The notes: generated by a model from the sequence alone, not told the origin. A DNA stretch of 49,529 bases from an uncultured Syntrophobacterales bacterium (GCA_903928915.1 CAIYSL010000049.1:1-49529), one strand, 5' to 3'. Counted from the first letter of the stretch, positions 1 through 9,159 are shown. Program-made: numbers and translations.

Positions 1-1
1 G

Positions 2-1783
2 CCTGTTTATGAAAACGACTTCCCGCGCAGCGAATGGATGCAATTCATCCCATCGGGTCATGTGTCGCTCGACAACGTTATGTTTGCTCCTCTTCCGCTG
101 GAGGGCAGCGTTGTCGGTGTGATCGGACTGGCGAACAAGCCAGGGGGATTTGATGAAAACGATGCCAGAATGGCAACCGGAATGGGTGAAATTGCAGCGG
201 TCGCTCTTCGCAACAGTATGAACCTTCAATCTCTAGAGGCGAGCGAAGTGAGATTCCGTTCTGTTGTGGAGACCGCTTCGGATGCCATCATAACGATCAA
301 CCAGAAAGGGCACGTGGTGTTATGGAATATGGGAGCGGAGAAGGTCTTTGGCTACACCCCTGGAGAAATAATGGGCAAAGACATATCCTTACTGATTCCT
401 GAAACATTCAACAAACTCCATTGTGATGCTATAAGGCATACCGTTGAATCAGGATTAAGGCATGGCGGCAAGGTATTGGAAGTGACCGGATTAAGAAATG
501 GTGGAAATGAATTTCCGATAGAACTCACTGCGACTAAATGGCAAACAAAAGAAGGAGTCTTCTTCACCAGCATAATCCGAGACATCAATGACCGCAAGCG
601 GATGGAGACGGAGAGCCGCGAATTGCAGGAGCGCCTGCAACGCGCCGAGAAAATGGAGACACTCGGACAGCTGGCGGGGGGGGTGGCGCATGACCTGAAT
701 AATGTCCTGGGTGTCTCGATGGTCTATGCGGAACTTCTCCACGAGCAGCTTCCGGAAGGGACCCCCATCCGAAAGGCTGCCGACAGCATCCTATCCTCAA
801 CACAGAAGGCGGCCGCCATGATCGAGGACTTTCTCACCATGGCGCGCAGAGGGGTGGTCGTTGCAGAGGTAACAAATCTCTGTCACATTGTTACCAGTTT
901 TATCCACAGCCACGTGTTTGCGAATATCAAGACATTGAATCCCGGTGTAACGATCTCGGTGGAGCAGGCTGAGAACATCATGAATATCAAGGGATCGCCC
1001 ATCCACCTGGAGAAGGCGCTGACAAACCTGGTATCGAATGCAGTGGAGGCGATTTCCGGCACGGGCACCGTAACGATCAGGACGGAGAACCGGTATCTCG
1101 ACAGGCCGGTTGCGGGATACGACGCGGTGCAGGAGGGTGAGTATGTGGTGCTGACCGTATCCGATACGGGCGCGGGGATCCCCCCCGAGCACCTGGGCAG
1201 GATATTCGAGCCCTTTTACACCAGGAAGACCATGGGGAAGAGCGGCACAGGGTTAGGATTGGCGATCGTGTGGGGGACGGTGAAGGATCATCACGGGTAC
1301 ATCGATGTCGCAAGCGAGGTGGGCAGAGGGTCCACGTTCACCCTGTATTTCCCGGCGACGCGGGAAGTGACTGTGCAGGATGCTGCCGGGGTCCAGGTTG
1401 AGGAATATGCCGGACGGGGTGAATCGGTGCTGGTGATTGACGACTCATGGGACCAACGGCAAGTGGCGACCGCGCTGTTGACCAGGCTTGGCTATGACGT
1501 GAGCGCTGTTTCCGGCGGCGAGGAGGCGATCGAGCATCTGAAGGTCAACACGGCAGACCTCCTGGTATTGGATATGATCATGGATCCGGGGATGGATGGG
1601 TTGGATACGTACCGGGAGATCATCAAACTGCACCCGCATCAGAAAGCAATCATCGTAAGCGGCTTTGCAGAAACCGATCGGGTGCGGGAGGCACAATCGC
1701 TGGGTGCCGGAACCTTTGTGAAGAAGCCATACTTGAAGGACAAGATCGGGGTGGCTATTCGGGCCGAATTGGATCGGAAGTAG
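2..1783 (+). CDS. Hybrid sensor histidine kinase (GAF-PAS-HisKA-HATPase-REC), 5' truncated by window edge
   Basis: The frame is open from base 2, so the first ATG inside the window (38) is probably not the start. Counting from it, residues 1-65 look like the end of a GAF domain, about 70-190 is a PAS domain, and the dimerisation helix carries the phospho-acceptor His218 in a HDLNN motif. The ATPase domain follows with an N box near 330-339, DTGAGIPP near 376 and GTGLGLAI near 403. A C-terminal receiver has acidic residues near 468-469, phospho-acceptor Asp512 and a KKP lysine near 563. It should be a cytosolic two-component kinase that passes phosphate internally. The end of its receiver closely resembles the remnant at 5042-5346, so the two are paralogues. 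Base use is visibly less GC-rich than the rest of the window. The signal is unknown because the N-terminus is missing. Confidence 0.93.
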   Translation, partial: PVYENDFPRSEWMQFIPSGHVSLDNVMFAPLPLEGSVVGVIGLANKPGGFDENDARMATGMGEIAAVALRNSMNLQSLEASEVRFRSVVETASDAIITINQKGHVVLWNMGAEKVFGYTPGEIMGKDISLLIPETFNKLHCDAIRHTVESGLRHGGKVLEVTGLRNGGNEFPIELTATKWQTKEGVFFTSIIRDINDRKRMETESRELQERLQRAEKMETLGQLAGGVAHDLNNVLGVSMVYAELLHEQLPEGTPIRKAADSILSSTQKAAAMIEDFLTMARRGVVVAEVTNLCHIVTSFIHSHVFANIKTLNPGVTISVEQAENIMNIKGSPIHLEKALTNLVSNAVEAISGTGTVTIRTENRYLDRPVAGYDAVQEGEYVVLTVSDTGAGIPPEHLGRIFEPFYTRKTMGKSGTGLGLAIVWGTVKDHHGYIDVASEVGRGSTFTLYFPATREVTVQDAAGVQVEEYAGRGESVLVIDDSWDQRQVATALLTRLGYDVSAVSGGEEAIEHLKVNTADLLVLDMIMDPGMDGLDTYREIIKLHPHQKAIIVSGFAETDRVREAQSLGAGTFVKKPYLKDKIGVAIRAELDRK

Positions 1784-2135
1784 AGAAGAGCATAGTCTTC
1801 AAGAGCACAAACGATATTCATTGTTCTCGAAGATCTGCTTCTTCATTGACTGGTAGGTGCATGCGATAGGCAGCATTGTTTTTTTGCCGAAGCAGTTCCG
1901 ATTGAACTCTGCTGCAAAATTAAATCTACCTCGCTTAACTACTTCAATAAATAATCGGTAAGCTCAATTCGCTGTGTTGAATCGCCTGTTCAGGCGAGCG
2001 GCCAAGCGCGACGCATTCCCTTCAAAATTCCTTTTTCACGGGCCGGCGATGGGCCTTGACAGGATGAACCCATCCGGGGGATAGTACCGCCGATTGGGGC
2101 GATGGAACGGCCCCATCGGAGCGAAGGGAGCAGGA
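1784..2135. other. AT-richer intergenic gap before the response regulator
   Basis: This is the longest non-coding stretch in the window. Its first 200 bases are AT-rich compared with all neighbours. I found no credible ORF, RNA gene or repeat. Near its right end there is a possible sigma-70 promoter, listed separately. Confidence 0.6.
2056..2085 (+). promoter_or_regulatory. Possible sigma-70 promoter for the response regulator
   Basis: TTGACA at 2056-2061 is followed after 18 bases by GATAGT at 2080-2085, which matches TATAAT at 4 of 6 positions. The predicted transcript would start near 2092, about 44 bases before the chosen ATG. Sequence match only. Confidence 0.35.
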
Positions 2136-3530
2136 ATGGCCGGGATGAAGACGGCAAAGATCCTCGTCGTGGAAGACGACTCCAGTATGCGTGTAGTCCT
2201 CAAGGCCATGCTGAAGAAGGAGGGCTACGACGTGGTCACCGCGGCGAACGGCGCCGAGGCACTGGACGTCCTCAAGAAGGACAGGATCGCCGTGGTCGCC
2301 ACGGACCTCAAGATGCCGCGCATGGACGGCATGGAGCTCCTCGACAGGATCGTGCGGGACGACCCCTCGCTTCCGGTCATCATGCTCACCGCCTACGGGA
2401 CCGTGGCCACTGCGGTGGACGCCCTGAAGAAAGGGGCCTTCGACTACATCACCAAGCCCTTCGAGCAGGAAGAGCTCAAGGCGATCATCCTCAAGGCGGT
2501 CAAGACCCGGATGATCAGCGACCGCGACCTCACCGCCGCCGAAGACGACGCGGATCCCTACCGGATCGTGGGCGTCAGCAGCCGCATGGCCGAGATCCAC
2601 GAGATCATCCGCAAGGTTTCCCCCACAACTTCGACCGTCCTGGTCACCGGGGAGACGGGGACGGGCAAGGAGCTGATCGCCCGTGCCATCCACCGGCTGA
2701 GCCCCCGGAAGGATCAGCCCTTCATCAAAATCAACTGCGCCGCCATCGCCGAAAATCTGGTCGAGAGCGAACTGTTCGGGTACGAGAAGGGGGCCTTCAC
2801 CGGCGCCGTCACGACCAAACCCGGCAGGTTCGAGCTTGCCCACAAGGGAACGCTGTTTCTGGACGAGGTGGGCGAGATCCCGCGGGAGATGCAGGCAAAG
2901 CTCCTCCAGGCGATCCAGGACCAGAGCTTCGAGCGGGTGGGGGGGCTCAAGACGATCGCGGTCGACGTGCGCCTGATCGCCGCCACGAACCGCAACCTCC
3001 TGCAGGCGGTGAAAGACGGGAAGTTCCGGGAGGACCTCTTCTACCGACTCAACGTCTTCCCGATCAACGTGCCTCCGCTCAGGGAACGGCCCGAAGACAT
3101 CCCCGCCCTGACCGATTATTTCATCGAGAAGTTCAACCGGAAACTCCTGCGCCGGGTGGAGGGGGTCGCACCGGAGGTGCGCGCGTGCCTGCTCGCCTAT
3201 CCCTGGCCCGGCAACATCCGGGAGCTGGAGCATCTGATCGAACGGATGGTCCTGATGGCGGAAGAGCCGCTCCTTACGATGCCGCTGGTCCCGCCGGAAG
3301 TCGCAGACCCCGCCTGCCGGGCGGAGTCCCTCCTGTCAGTGGAGCTGCCCGAGAGACCCGGCCGCGACGTCCTGAAGAGCCACATGGAAGAGATGGAGCG
3401 GCAGATCATCTCCCGCTGCCTCGAGGAGTGCGGGGGCAACGTCACCCACGCGGCGGAACGGCTGGGGCTGAGCCGCAAAGGGCTCCAGCTCAAGATGATC
3501 AAGCACCACCTGCGGAAGCAGGAGGAGTGA
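2136..3530 (+). CDS. Sigma-54-dependent response regulator, NtrC family
   Basis: A 464-residue activator with all three NtrC modules. The receiver has phospho-acceptor Asp57 (TDLKMP context). The AAA+ domain has a GETGTGKE Walker A, the GAFTGA loop that touches sigma-54, a FLDE Walker B and the RLNVFPI and PLRER segments. The C-terminal Fis-type helix-turn-helix lies near residues 435-455. It should activate RNA polymerase-sigma-54 when phosphorylated. An ATG at 2094 is in frame, but 2136 is chosen because AGGGAG and CAGGA lie just upstream. It follows the hybrid kinase on the same strand after about 350 bases, so the kinase may be its partner, although that kinase already ends in its own receiver. 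The target genes cannot be read from the window. Confidence 0.95.
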   Translation: MAGMKTAKILVVEDDSSMRVVLKAMLKKEGYDVVTAANGAEALDVLKKDRIAVVATDLKMPRMDGMELLDRIVRDDPSLPVIMLTAYGTVATAVDALKKGAFDYITKPFEQEELKAIILKAVKTRMISDRDLTAAEDDADPYRIVGVSSRMAEIHEIIRKVSPTTSTVLVTGETGTGKELIARAIHRLSPRKDQPFIKINCAAIAENLVESELFGYEKGAFTGAVTTKPGRFELAHKGTLFLDEVGEIPREMQAKLLQAIQDQSFERVGGLKTIAVDVRLIAATNRNLLQAVKDGKFREDLFYRLNVFPINVPPLRERPEDIPALTDYFIEKFNRKLLRRVEGVAPEVRACLLAYPWPGNIRELEHLIERMVLMAEEPLLTMPLVPPEVADPACRAESLLSVELPERPGRDVLKSHMEEMERQIISRCLEECGGNVTHAAERLGLSRKGLQLKMIKHHLRKQEE

Positions 3531-3616
3531 TTGGCAGAAGGGAATGCAGATACCGGGCGTTCCCTCAGGAGTCGAAACAGTTCAAGATTTGGCGATGACG
3601 ATAAGGAGAACAATCC

Positions 3617-3895
3617 ATGAAGAAAATATGTGCATCGGCGGCAGCGGTCATTTTCGCCATGGTGTTGCTGTATCCGGCTTTGGTCATGTCCTCGCAGGCC
3701 GCAGAAAAGGCGGATACAGGGCAAGTGGCGAGTGAAGACATGGCGGAGAAAGCCAAGAGGGCACAAGAAGTCGAAACGCTGATAACAATGGGCACGATGA
3801 TAGTGGAAGAGGGCAAGAGGACGAGCGACCAGATGATGATAAAGAACGGGCAATTGATGATAAAGCAAGGTCAGATGCTGAAGGAAGGAAAATGA
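3617..3895 (+). CDS. Small exported protein of unknown function
   Basis: A 92-residue protein with an AAGGAG ribosome site 11 bases before the ATG. The first about 30 residues form a signal peptide (KK, then a hydrophobic run, then an Ala-rich cleavage region near SQAA). The mature part is short, charged and predicted helical. It ends in a methionine- and glutamine-rich stretch in which IKNGQLM and IKQGQML repeat about every eight residues. No family is recognised. It lies 86 bases after the NtrC-type regulator and is less GC-rich than most of the window. A periplasmic helical protein is all the sequence supports. Confidence 0.7.
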   Translation: MKKICASAAAVIFAMVLLYPALVMSSQAAEKADTGQVASEDMAEKAKRAQEVETLITMGTMIVEEGKRTSDQMMIKNGQLMIKQGQMLKEGK

Positions 3896-4071
3896 CCGCA
3901 CGAGGATGATGCAAGGCGGCGCAACAGGCTGTCACGTTCATTCAACGCAGAACGAAGCTGCGCAACGCAGCGGATGAGCGTGTTGCAACAGCTGCGGTCT
4001 TACCGGTCAGGCACCGAACCGAATCACTTCGCTTTGCGCCTCCCGAACGTGCGCTCCCGGTCAACAGCCGG

Positions 4072-5049
4072 CTAGATCACCACCGGGTACTCGGGCTTCC
4101 TCCCCTCCAGGACATCCAGGACCCCCTGGGCGACCATGGTGGCCATGTTGTACAGGCTCTCCTCGGTCATGGCGCAGAAGTGGGGGGTCACGATCACATC
4201 GTCCCGGTGCAGCAGCGGGTTGCCCGGCCGGGGCGGCTCCGGGTCGTACACGTCCACGGCGGCGCCGGCGATCCTCTTTTCCCCGAGAGCCGCGAGCAGG
4301 GCCTGCTCGTCCACGATCGAGCCGCGCGCCGTGTTGATCAGGTAGGCCTCCGGTTTCATCAGGGCCAGGGTGGCCGCGTTGATCAGATGCCGCGTGCCGG
4401 CGCCGCCGGAGCAGTGCAGGGCCACGAAATCGCACTGCGGCAGCATCTCCTCCAGGGTCTCCGCCTTCTGCACGCCGCAGCCCGCCATCGTGTCGCGGGC
4501 CACGTAGGGGTCGTACCCCAGGACGCGCATGTTGAACGCCGCCACCACCTTCTTGGCCAGGGACGAGCCGATCCTGCCCACCCCGATCACCCCCAGGGTC
4601 TTGCCCCACAGATCGGCGTTGATCAGCCCCTTCTGCCGTGTCATGATGGCCATCGTCACCGTATCGCTGAGCAGCTCCTCCGCCTGCATGGCGCGGTGGG
4701 CCTGGACGATCTTCCGGCCGAGGCAGATGATGAATCCCAGCGATATTTCCGCCACGCTCTCCGTATTGGCCGCCGGGGTGTAGACTACCGGGATTCCCAG
4801 CTCCTCGGCGGCACCGATGTCGACGGTGTCGTACCCCACGCCGTGCCGGCCGATCACCTTGAGCCGCGGCGCGGCCTCCATGATCTGCCGGGTGATCGCG
4901 GTGTTGCGCACGACGATGGCGTCGCAGTCGCCCACCGCCGCCAGGATGCCCGCGAGATTTTGCGGCTGGGGATAGACCAGCTCGGCCTTTTCGGCCAGCA
5001 TCTTCTCCCCTGCCTGATGGATCCGTTCGACGACCAGAATCTTATGCAT
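4072..5049 (-). CDS. D-2-hydroxyacid dehydrogenase (phosphoglycerate dehydrogenase-like)
   Basis: A 325-residue NAD(P)-dependent oxidoreductase of the D-isomer-specific 2-hydroxyacid dehydrogenase family. The N-terminal substrate half contains RHGVGYDTVD. The Rossmann half has the dinucleotide loop GVGRIG, followed by the catalytic triad: Arg in NTARGS, Glu in YDPEPP and His in TPHF. There is no ACT or other regulatory tail, so it is closer to short hydroxypyruvate/glyoxylate reductases than to long SerA. The exact substrate cannot be assigned. Its ATG overlaps the stop codon of the kinase remnant upstream by eight bases, so translation may have been coupled to that gene. Confidence 0.92.
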   Translation of the reverse strand: MHKILVVERIHQAGEKMLAEKAELVYPQPQNLAGILAAVGDCDAIVVRNTAITRQIMEAAPRLKVIGRHGVGYDTVDIGAAEELGIPVVYTPAANTESVAEISLGFIICLGRKIVQAHRAMQAEELLSDTVTMAIMTRQKGLINADLWGKTLGVIGVGRIGSSLAKKVVAAFNMRVLGYDPYVARDTMAGCGVQKAETLEEMLPQCDFVALHCSGGAGTRHLINAATLALMKPEAYLINTARGSIVDEQALLAALGEKRIAGAAVDVYDPEPPRPGNPLLHRDDVIVTPHFCAMTEESLYNMATMVAQGVLDVLEGRKPEYPVVI

Positions 5050-5346
5050 GGGTCTCCTTTATCAGTTCATCCCGGATCGCCAGACCGATCCGTTCCAGGA
5101 TGTAGGGTTTCTGGACATACGACCCGGCCCCCAATGCGTGGGCCTCCCGCACCCGCTCGGTCTCCGAAAAGCCGCTCACGATGACGGCCGTCTGGGATAG
5201 ACGAAACGGCCCTCCGGGTCGTGCTTATATACGATGTCCGGCAGTACGTCGAGCAGTGCGTTGTACTCGCGGGTGATCCGCCGGTCATCCCTGACCGGAG
5301 CGAATAAAGCTCCTTTCGAATCTCCTTCGGGATCGTCGGGATGCAT
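5042..5346 (-). pseudogene. Internally deleted hybrid PAS-histidine kinase-receiver remnant
   Basis: Minus-strand reading from the ATG at 5346 gives 56 codons that look like the start of a sensor kinase, with PAS opening LLDVLPDIVYKHDPEGRFVY, and then stops at 5176-5178. From about 5194, in a different frame, the sequence encodes the end of a receiver (VIVSGFSETERVREAH, then a VQKPY switch-lysine segment) and stops at 5042-5044. That end is clearly homologous to the end of the hybrid kinase at 2-1783. The rest of the PAS domain, the whole kinase core and most of the receiver are missing, about 440 residues judged by that paralogue. Real deletion and assembly collapse both fit. It sits between the PilZ gene and the dehydrogenase, overlapping the latter. 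Confidence 0.85.
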
Positions 5347-5355
5347 GGCGTCTCG

Positions 5356-6027
5356 CTATTGCACCCCATGGGATAGCAGCTCCCGTTCCAGGAGGATGAT
5401 CTTCTTGCTCAGCATAGACTCCCGTGCCGCCTGATTGTCCAGGAATTGTACCGAAGCGTACGACAGGAGCGCCCCCCCGCCTGTAACCCTTGCCTGCCAG
5501 GTCCTGATCACCCTCCCCTCGAGGGGGAGCTTCGTATTGTCGACGCCGATCGTCAACTTGATCAGGTCATGGGCCTTGAAGGGAAACTCCTCCTTGCTGC
5601 TGATCCTGATCCCGCCCACCGAGATGTCGACGATCGTGACCGCTGCGCCCTGCAAAAAGGCGCTCAGCCCCCTGTTCAACGTGGGTTTGATCCGGAAGTT
5701 CATCCGCAGGTTGTGTTTCTTCGGTTCGGTCTCCCGGTCGAAGACCAATGCGGGGACCCGGTGGGAAAGGGTGAGTTCGTAATCCTCCATTCCCTTCAGC
5801 CGGGCCCAGAACCCGTACCGATTGTTTTTGCCCTCGCTTGCCTCCAAGAAGGTGATCAGGAACCGCTTCCCAAGCCGGTTGTCGGACACCGGCGGCGTGC
5901 TCTGGGACAGGATGAGACGCTTATCCGCTACCGCGTAGATCATCGTCGGCAGGGGAGAAATCTGCGGCTTCGCTTCGTCGCCTTCGAACAGGATATCCGC
6001 CGTCACTCCCGGTTTAATGCTCACCAT
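5356..6027 (-). CDS. PilZ-domain protein (possible c-di-GMP receptor)
   Basis: A 223-residue cytosolic protein with a YcgR-like layout: an N-terminal beta domain (residues 1-100) and a C-terminal PilZ domain. The c-di-GMP signature is present as an arginine-containing RMNFRI segment followed by DISVGGIRI, which matches RxxxR and DxSxxG. The start at 6027 is chosen over 6075 because GAGAGGGA precedes it at good spacing and the extra 16 residues are not family-like. It is the first gene of a minus-strand run with the deleted kinase and the dehydrogenase, only 9 bases from the kinase remnant's ATG. A role in motility or surface behaviour would be typical but is not shown here. Confidence 0.85.
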   Translation of the reverse strand: MVSIKPGVTADILFEGDEAKPQISPLPTMIYAVADKRLILSQSTPPVSDNRLGKRFLITFLEASEGKNNRYGFWARLKGMEDYELTLSHRVPALVFDRETEPKKHNLRMNFRIKPTLNRGLSAFLQGAAVTIVDISVGGIRISSKEEFPFKAHDLIKLTIGVDNTKLPLEGRVIRTWQARVTGGGALLSYASVQFLDNQAARESMLSKKIILLERELLSHGVQ

Positions 6028-6319
6028 ACAGCGATTCCCTCTCGGACGGGGGATAGTGGTGCTGCCCGCCGCCAATTATGCGCGCAATCATACACCTTTT
6101 TCCCGACAAGAAAAGAAAAATATCGCCCTGACCCGCCGAGACGGCGCAGCGATTCATCTGTCGGAAATCAAGGGGGATAGCGGAAAAATCCGGTACCCGA
6201 TGCGGGGACCGAGCAGGCGGAGGCCCGCAGCGCCGTGAAGCCGTCCAGCCCGGGGGCGGGGTATGCGGAAGGTGCTCCCGTTCATGCGGAGACCGGGATG
6301 CCGGCGGCCACCCCGCCTG

Positions 6320-6769
6320 CTATGCGGGGTTCAACTGTTCGCCGAAGGCCCTTCCGTAGGCCTGGCAGGCCCGCAACCCCTCAGTGGTGCCCACCTTCTG
6401 CTCCAGGAGGTTGAACGAGCCGAGATTGACCATCTCCATCCGGAAGACCTTCTCCATCGTGTCGAAGATCAGGTTGGGGGCATCGCCGATGTGGGTGTAG
6501 GAGCCGAAGGCCCCGCCGAGTTTGCCGGCAAGACCGGCCACCTGGGCCAAGAAGAGGAACAGCTTCATCGACCCGATCATGTCGCGGTAGTAGGTCGGGG
6601 AACCGAACAGATACCCGTCGTACCCCCGCAGCTCCTGTTCATTCTTGATTTCGGTGATCTTGCGCACCTCCGCTTCGTTGCCGGAGAACCGCACCCCTTC
6701 GGCGATATCCTCCGCCATCTGGCGGGTCTTGCCGGTCCTGCTGTCATAGGCAATGAGCACTCTTCCCAT
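6320..6769 (-). CDS. Flavodoxin-like / WrbA-like FMN protein
   Basis: A 149-residue flavodoxin-fold protein. The N-terminal VLIAYDSRTGKTRQMA is the FMN-phosphate loop after the first beta strand. GSPTYYRDMIGSMKLFL matches the second FMN loop of WrbA-type quinone oxidoreductases, and GGAFGSYTHIGDA fits the third. It probably carries electrons or reduces quinones with FMN in the cytosol. The ATG at 6769 follows a GGGAGGGAAAG ribosome site, and the longer start at 6790 includes that site. It is last in a minus-strand run after UspA. Electron carrier and enzyme cannot be told apart from sequence. Confidence 0.85.
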   Translation of the reverse strand: MGRVLIAYDSRTGKTRQMAEDIAEGVRFSGNEAEVRKITEIKNEQELRGYDGYLFGSPTYYRDMIGSMKLFLFLAQVAGLAGKLGGAFGSYTHIGDAPNLIFDTMEKVFRMEMVNLGSFNLLEQKVGTTEGLRACQAYGRAFGEQLNPA

Positions 6770-6884
6770 AATCGCTTTCCCTCCCTTCATTCCTGCGGCC
6801 GCCCCCTTCCCCCCCGCAGGCCCCGCGGTCCCGGGCCGGGGCAGCTCCGACCCCGCCGGCAGGCACGAACCGCTCCGCTGTCGG

Positions 6885-7277
6885 CTATTTCACCGACACC
6901 ACCGGACAGTGCGCCTCCAGGATGACGTACTGGGCCGTCGACCCCAGGATCAGCTTCCCGACCTTGGAGCGCCGTTTCACCCCGACGATGATTTCATCGA
7001 CCTTGTTCTCCCGGGCAAAATTGACGAGGTCCTCGCCGGGGGAGAGCCCGCGGATCAGAAGGTGGGTCGTACAGCCGATGTTCCGTTCGGAGAACAGCGA
7101 TTTCGCCCACTCCAGGCCGCGCTCGGCCTGCTCGATCTCGGAGAGCTGGTCTCCGGTGCCCTCCTCCATCGACGTGATCACCTCGGCGGTTGCGCCGAAC
7201 ACCTCCGCGTGCGTTCTGGCCAGTTTGAGCGCCTCCTTGGCGGGCGCACTTCCGTCGTACCCGACTAAGATCTTCAT
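6885..7277 (-). CDS. Universal stress protein, UspA family
   Basis: A 130-residue single-domain Usp. It starts with the strand and Asp of MKILVGYDGS and ends with IIVGVKRRSKVGKLILGST, the position of the ATP-binding G-2x-G-9x-G(S/T) motif. The second glycine is replaced by Arg, so nucleotide binding may be altered. The ATG at 7277 is preceded by AGGAGA at suitable spacing, and the upstream extension of the frame is an unlikely Arg-rich stretch. Usp proteins respond to starvation and oxidative stress. The neighbours (flavodoxin, zincin-like protein) do not define a pathway. Confidence 0.92.
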   Translation of the reverse strand: MKILVGYDGSAPAKEALKLARTHAEVFGATAEVITSMEEGTGDQLSEIEQAERGLEWAKSLFSERNIGCTTHLLIRGLSPGEDLVNFARENKVDEIIVGVKRRSKVGKLILGSTAQYVILEAHCPVVSVK

Positions 7278-7374
7278 GGCAATCTTCTCCTGGTGAACCG
7301 CTGTATTCGTTCCGCTCCGGAACGGTCTCGCACTTCGGCGAGCGATCCCGCACCGCATCGCCCGGGGGCGCCGC

Positions 7375-7899
7375 TCAGCCCGCCTCCGGCTGCGGCAGGC
7401 AATCCCGGATCTCTCCGGCCACGCCCATCCGGCGGACAAGCCGCCGATGCTCTTCCGGCGTGATCCACGACACGCGCAGGTAATTGGTAATCGCCTCGTC
7501 GGTCAATCCGATCCGCCGGGCCTCCTGCACCGTGACCAGGTATGCCTCGATCTCGGTTTCCCGGTCCACATAGGGTTTCTCCCGGTCGTAGAGGTCGCGC
7601 CCCTCTAGGTGCTGCTTGACGTGACACAGTTCATGGATGATGTCCAGATACAGGACCGCATCGGAGGCGGTGCGCAGGTGCATCAGCCCGACGGTAATGG
7701 AACCGTCGTCGTTGTCCACGAACATCTCCCCGGGACGGTCCGCCACGAACACCTGCGTGCGTTCGATGATCCTGTCGACCTCGTGCGGATCGGCGAAGAG
7801 GGAGCAGAGGGCGTCGCAGGCGCGTACGTCGGCAAACACCTCTTCCAGACGGTACTGCCCGGGTTCAAGCCCGCGGTTGATGCGAAACGCCTTTTCCAT
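7375..7899 (-). CDS. Zincin-like protein with HELCH motif, function unknown
   Basis: A 174-residue protein with no signal peptide. Residues near 90-100 contain HELCHVKQH, which fits HExxH with a following His, inside a helix preceded by hydrophobic residues. A downstream acidic segment (DRETEIEAYLV) could give the third metal ligand as in gluzincin-type folds. The start at 7899 is chosen because the frame upstream is GC-rich nonsense and family-like sequence begins at MEKAF. The ribosome site is only a G-run. It lies between DAHP synthase and UspA on the same strand. It could be a peptidase or a non-catalytic metal protein; I cannot assign a substrate. Confidence 0.75.
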   Translation of the reverse strand: MEKAFRINRGLEPGQYRLEEVFADVRACDALCSLFADPHEVDRIIERTQVFVADRPGEMFVDNDDGSITVGLMHLRTASDAVLYLDIIHELCHVKQHLEGRDLYDREKPYVDRETEIEAYLVTVQEARRIGLTDEAITNYLRVSWITPEEHRRLVRRMGVAGEIRDCLPQPEAG

Positions 7900-8049
7900 C
7901 GTGATAGCCCCCCGCGACCGCTCGGATTCCGGTCGGCATCGGTCGGGGCGGGCTCCGGCCCGCCTGCCCGCCAGAAGCATAGGGAAACCGGATGTCACTG
8001 TCAAGAAAAGAGTGGCCGCTTCCGGGGCCGCGCCATCCCGCGGGAACGA

Positions 8050-9060
8050 TCAGACGCCGAGGAAGGCGTGCAGTCTCCCGAGATCCGCCATCAAGGCGGC
8101 GAAGCCCTGCGGCGTCAAGGATTGCGGCCCGTCGGACAGGGCCTTTTCCGGCTCCGGATGGACCTCGATCAGCAGACCGTGCGCCCCGGCGACCAGCGCC
8201 GCCTTTGCCATCGGGGGGACGAGGCTCCGCTTTCCCGTGGCGTGGGAGGGGTCGACCATGATCGGCAGGTGGGAAAACTCCTTGATCAGCGGGACGATCG
8301 ACAGGTCCAGGGTGTTGCGGGTGGCCGTTTCGAAGGTGCGGATCCCCCGTTCGCAGAGGATCACGTCGGGGTTCCCGCCGGCCAGGATATACTCGGCCGA
8401 GGCGAGAAACTCCTCGATCGTGGCGCTCATGCCCCGCTTGAGCAGCACCGGCTTGGCCGCCCTGCCGAGCTCCTTGAGGAGGTCGAAATTCTGCATGTTC
8501 CGGGCGCCCACCTGGAGCAGGTCGGCGTGCGCGGCGACGAGCCCCACATGGTCCGGGCTCATCACCTCGGTGACCACCGGCAGGCCGCTCTCGCGGCCGG
8601 CCGCGGCCAGGAGGCTCAACCCCGCCTCCCCGAGTCCCTGAAAGGTGTGGGGCCCGGTCCGCGGCTTGTAGGCGCCTCCCCGGAGCAGGTCGGCGCCGGC
8701 GGCCTTCACCGCCCGGGCGGTCCTGATGATCTGCTCCTCCCCTTCCACGGCGCAGGGTCCGGCCGCGACGACGGGGCGGCACCCTGCGCCGATGCGGACG
8801 CCGGCCACGTTCACCACGCTCGACTGGGGATGGAAGTCCCGGGAGACCATCTTGTACGGCTTGGAGACGTGGATGATCTGCTGGATACCGGGCAGGTCGC
8901 GGATCGTCAGGTCGTCGATGTACCCCTCGTTGCCGAGCACCCCCACGGCGGTCCGTTCGCTGCCCGGTATCGGCGCCGCCCGCAGACCCATCCGCTCGAC
9001 GGCCTGCACCACGGCGTCGAGCTGTTCCTTCGTGGCCTTGTGACTCATGACGATGAGCAT
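8050..9060 (-). CDS. aroF: 3-deoxy-7-phosphoheptulonate (DAHP) synthase, type I with N-terminal regulatory domain
   Basis: A 336-residue enzyme that condenses phosphoenolpyruvate and erythrose-4-phosphate, the first step of the shikimate pathway. Residues 1-70 form the ferredoxin-like regulatory domain typical of the Thermotoga-type enzyme ([15 protein letters not shown] start). The TIM barrel follows with AGPCAVE, the KPRT substrate loop, [16 protein letters not shown] and a metal-binding [12 protein letters not shown] segment. Feedback control through the N-domain is known for the family. The ATG at 9060 has a strong AAGGAGG site six bases upstream. A sigma-70-like promoter lies at 9101-9129. 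It may be first in an operon with the zincin-like, UspA and flavodoxin genes. Confidence 0.95.
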   Translation of the reverse strand: MLIVMSHKATKEQLDAVVQAVERMGLRAAPIPGSERTAVGVLGNEGYIDDLTIRDLPGIQQIIHVSKPYKMVSRDFHPQSSVVNVAGVRIGAGCRPVVAAGPCAVEGEEQIIRTARAVKAAGADLLRGGAYKPRTGPHTFQGLGEAGLSLLAAAGRESGLPVVTEVMSPDHVGLVAAHADLLQVGARNMQNFDLLKELGRAAKPVLLKRGMSATIEEFLASAEYILAGGNPDVILCERGIRTFETATRNTLDLSIVPLIKEFSHLPIMVDPSHATGKRSLVPPMAKAALVAGAHGLLIEVHPEPEKALSDGPQSLTPQGFAALMADLGRLHAFLGV

Positions 9061-9100
9061 CGTTGCCTCCTTGGCGGCTGCCGCCGGTATGAATGGACAG

Positions 9101-9129
9101 ACGATAGCAGGGTAATCCGTTCCGGTCAA
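9101..9129 (-). promoter_or_regulatory. Sigma-70-like promoter for DAHP synthase
   Basis: On the minus strand TTGACC (9124-9129) and TATCGT (9101-9106) are separated by 17 bases, with 5 of 6 and 4 of 6 consensus matches. The start point would be near 9094, about 34 bases upstream of the ATG. Confidence 0.5.
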
Positions 9130-9159
9130 GAATCGTCATCACTGCGCGGGAATGACCGC

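Noticed and set aside
3532-3549. Possible sigma-54 promoter (TGGCA and TGCA) before the small exported protein
   Set aside because: The GG and GC elements are 11 bases apart; sigma-54 needs 10.
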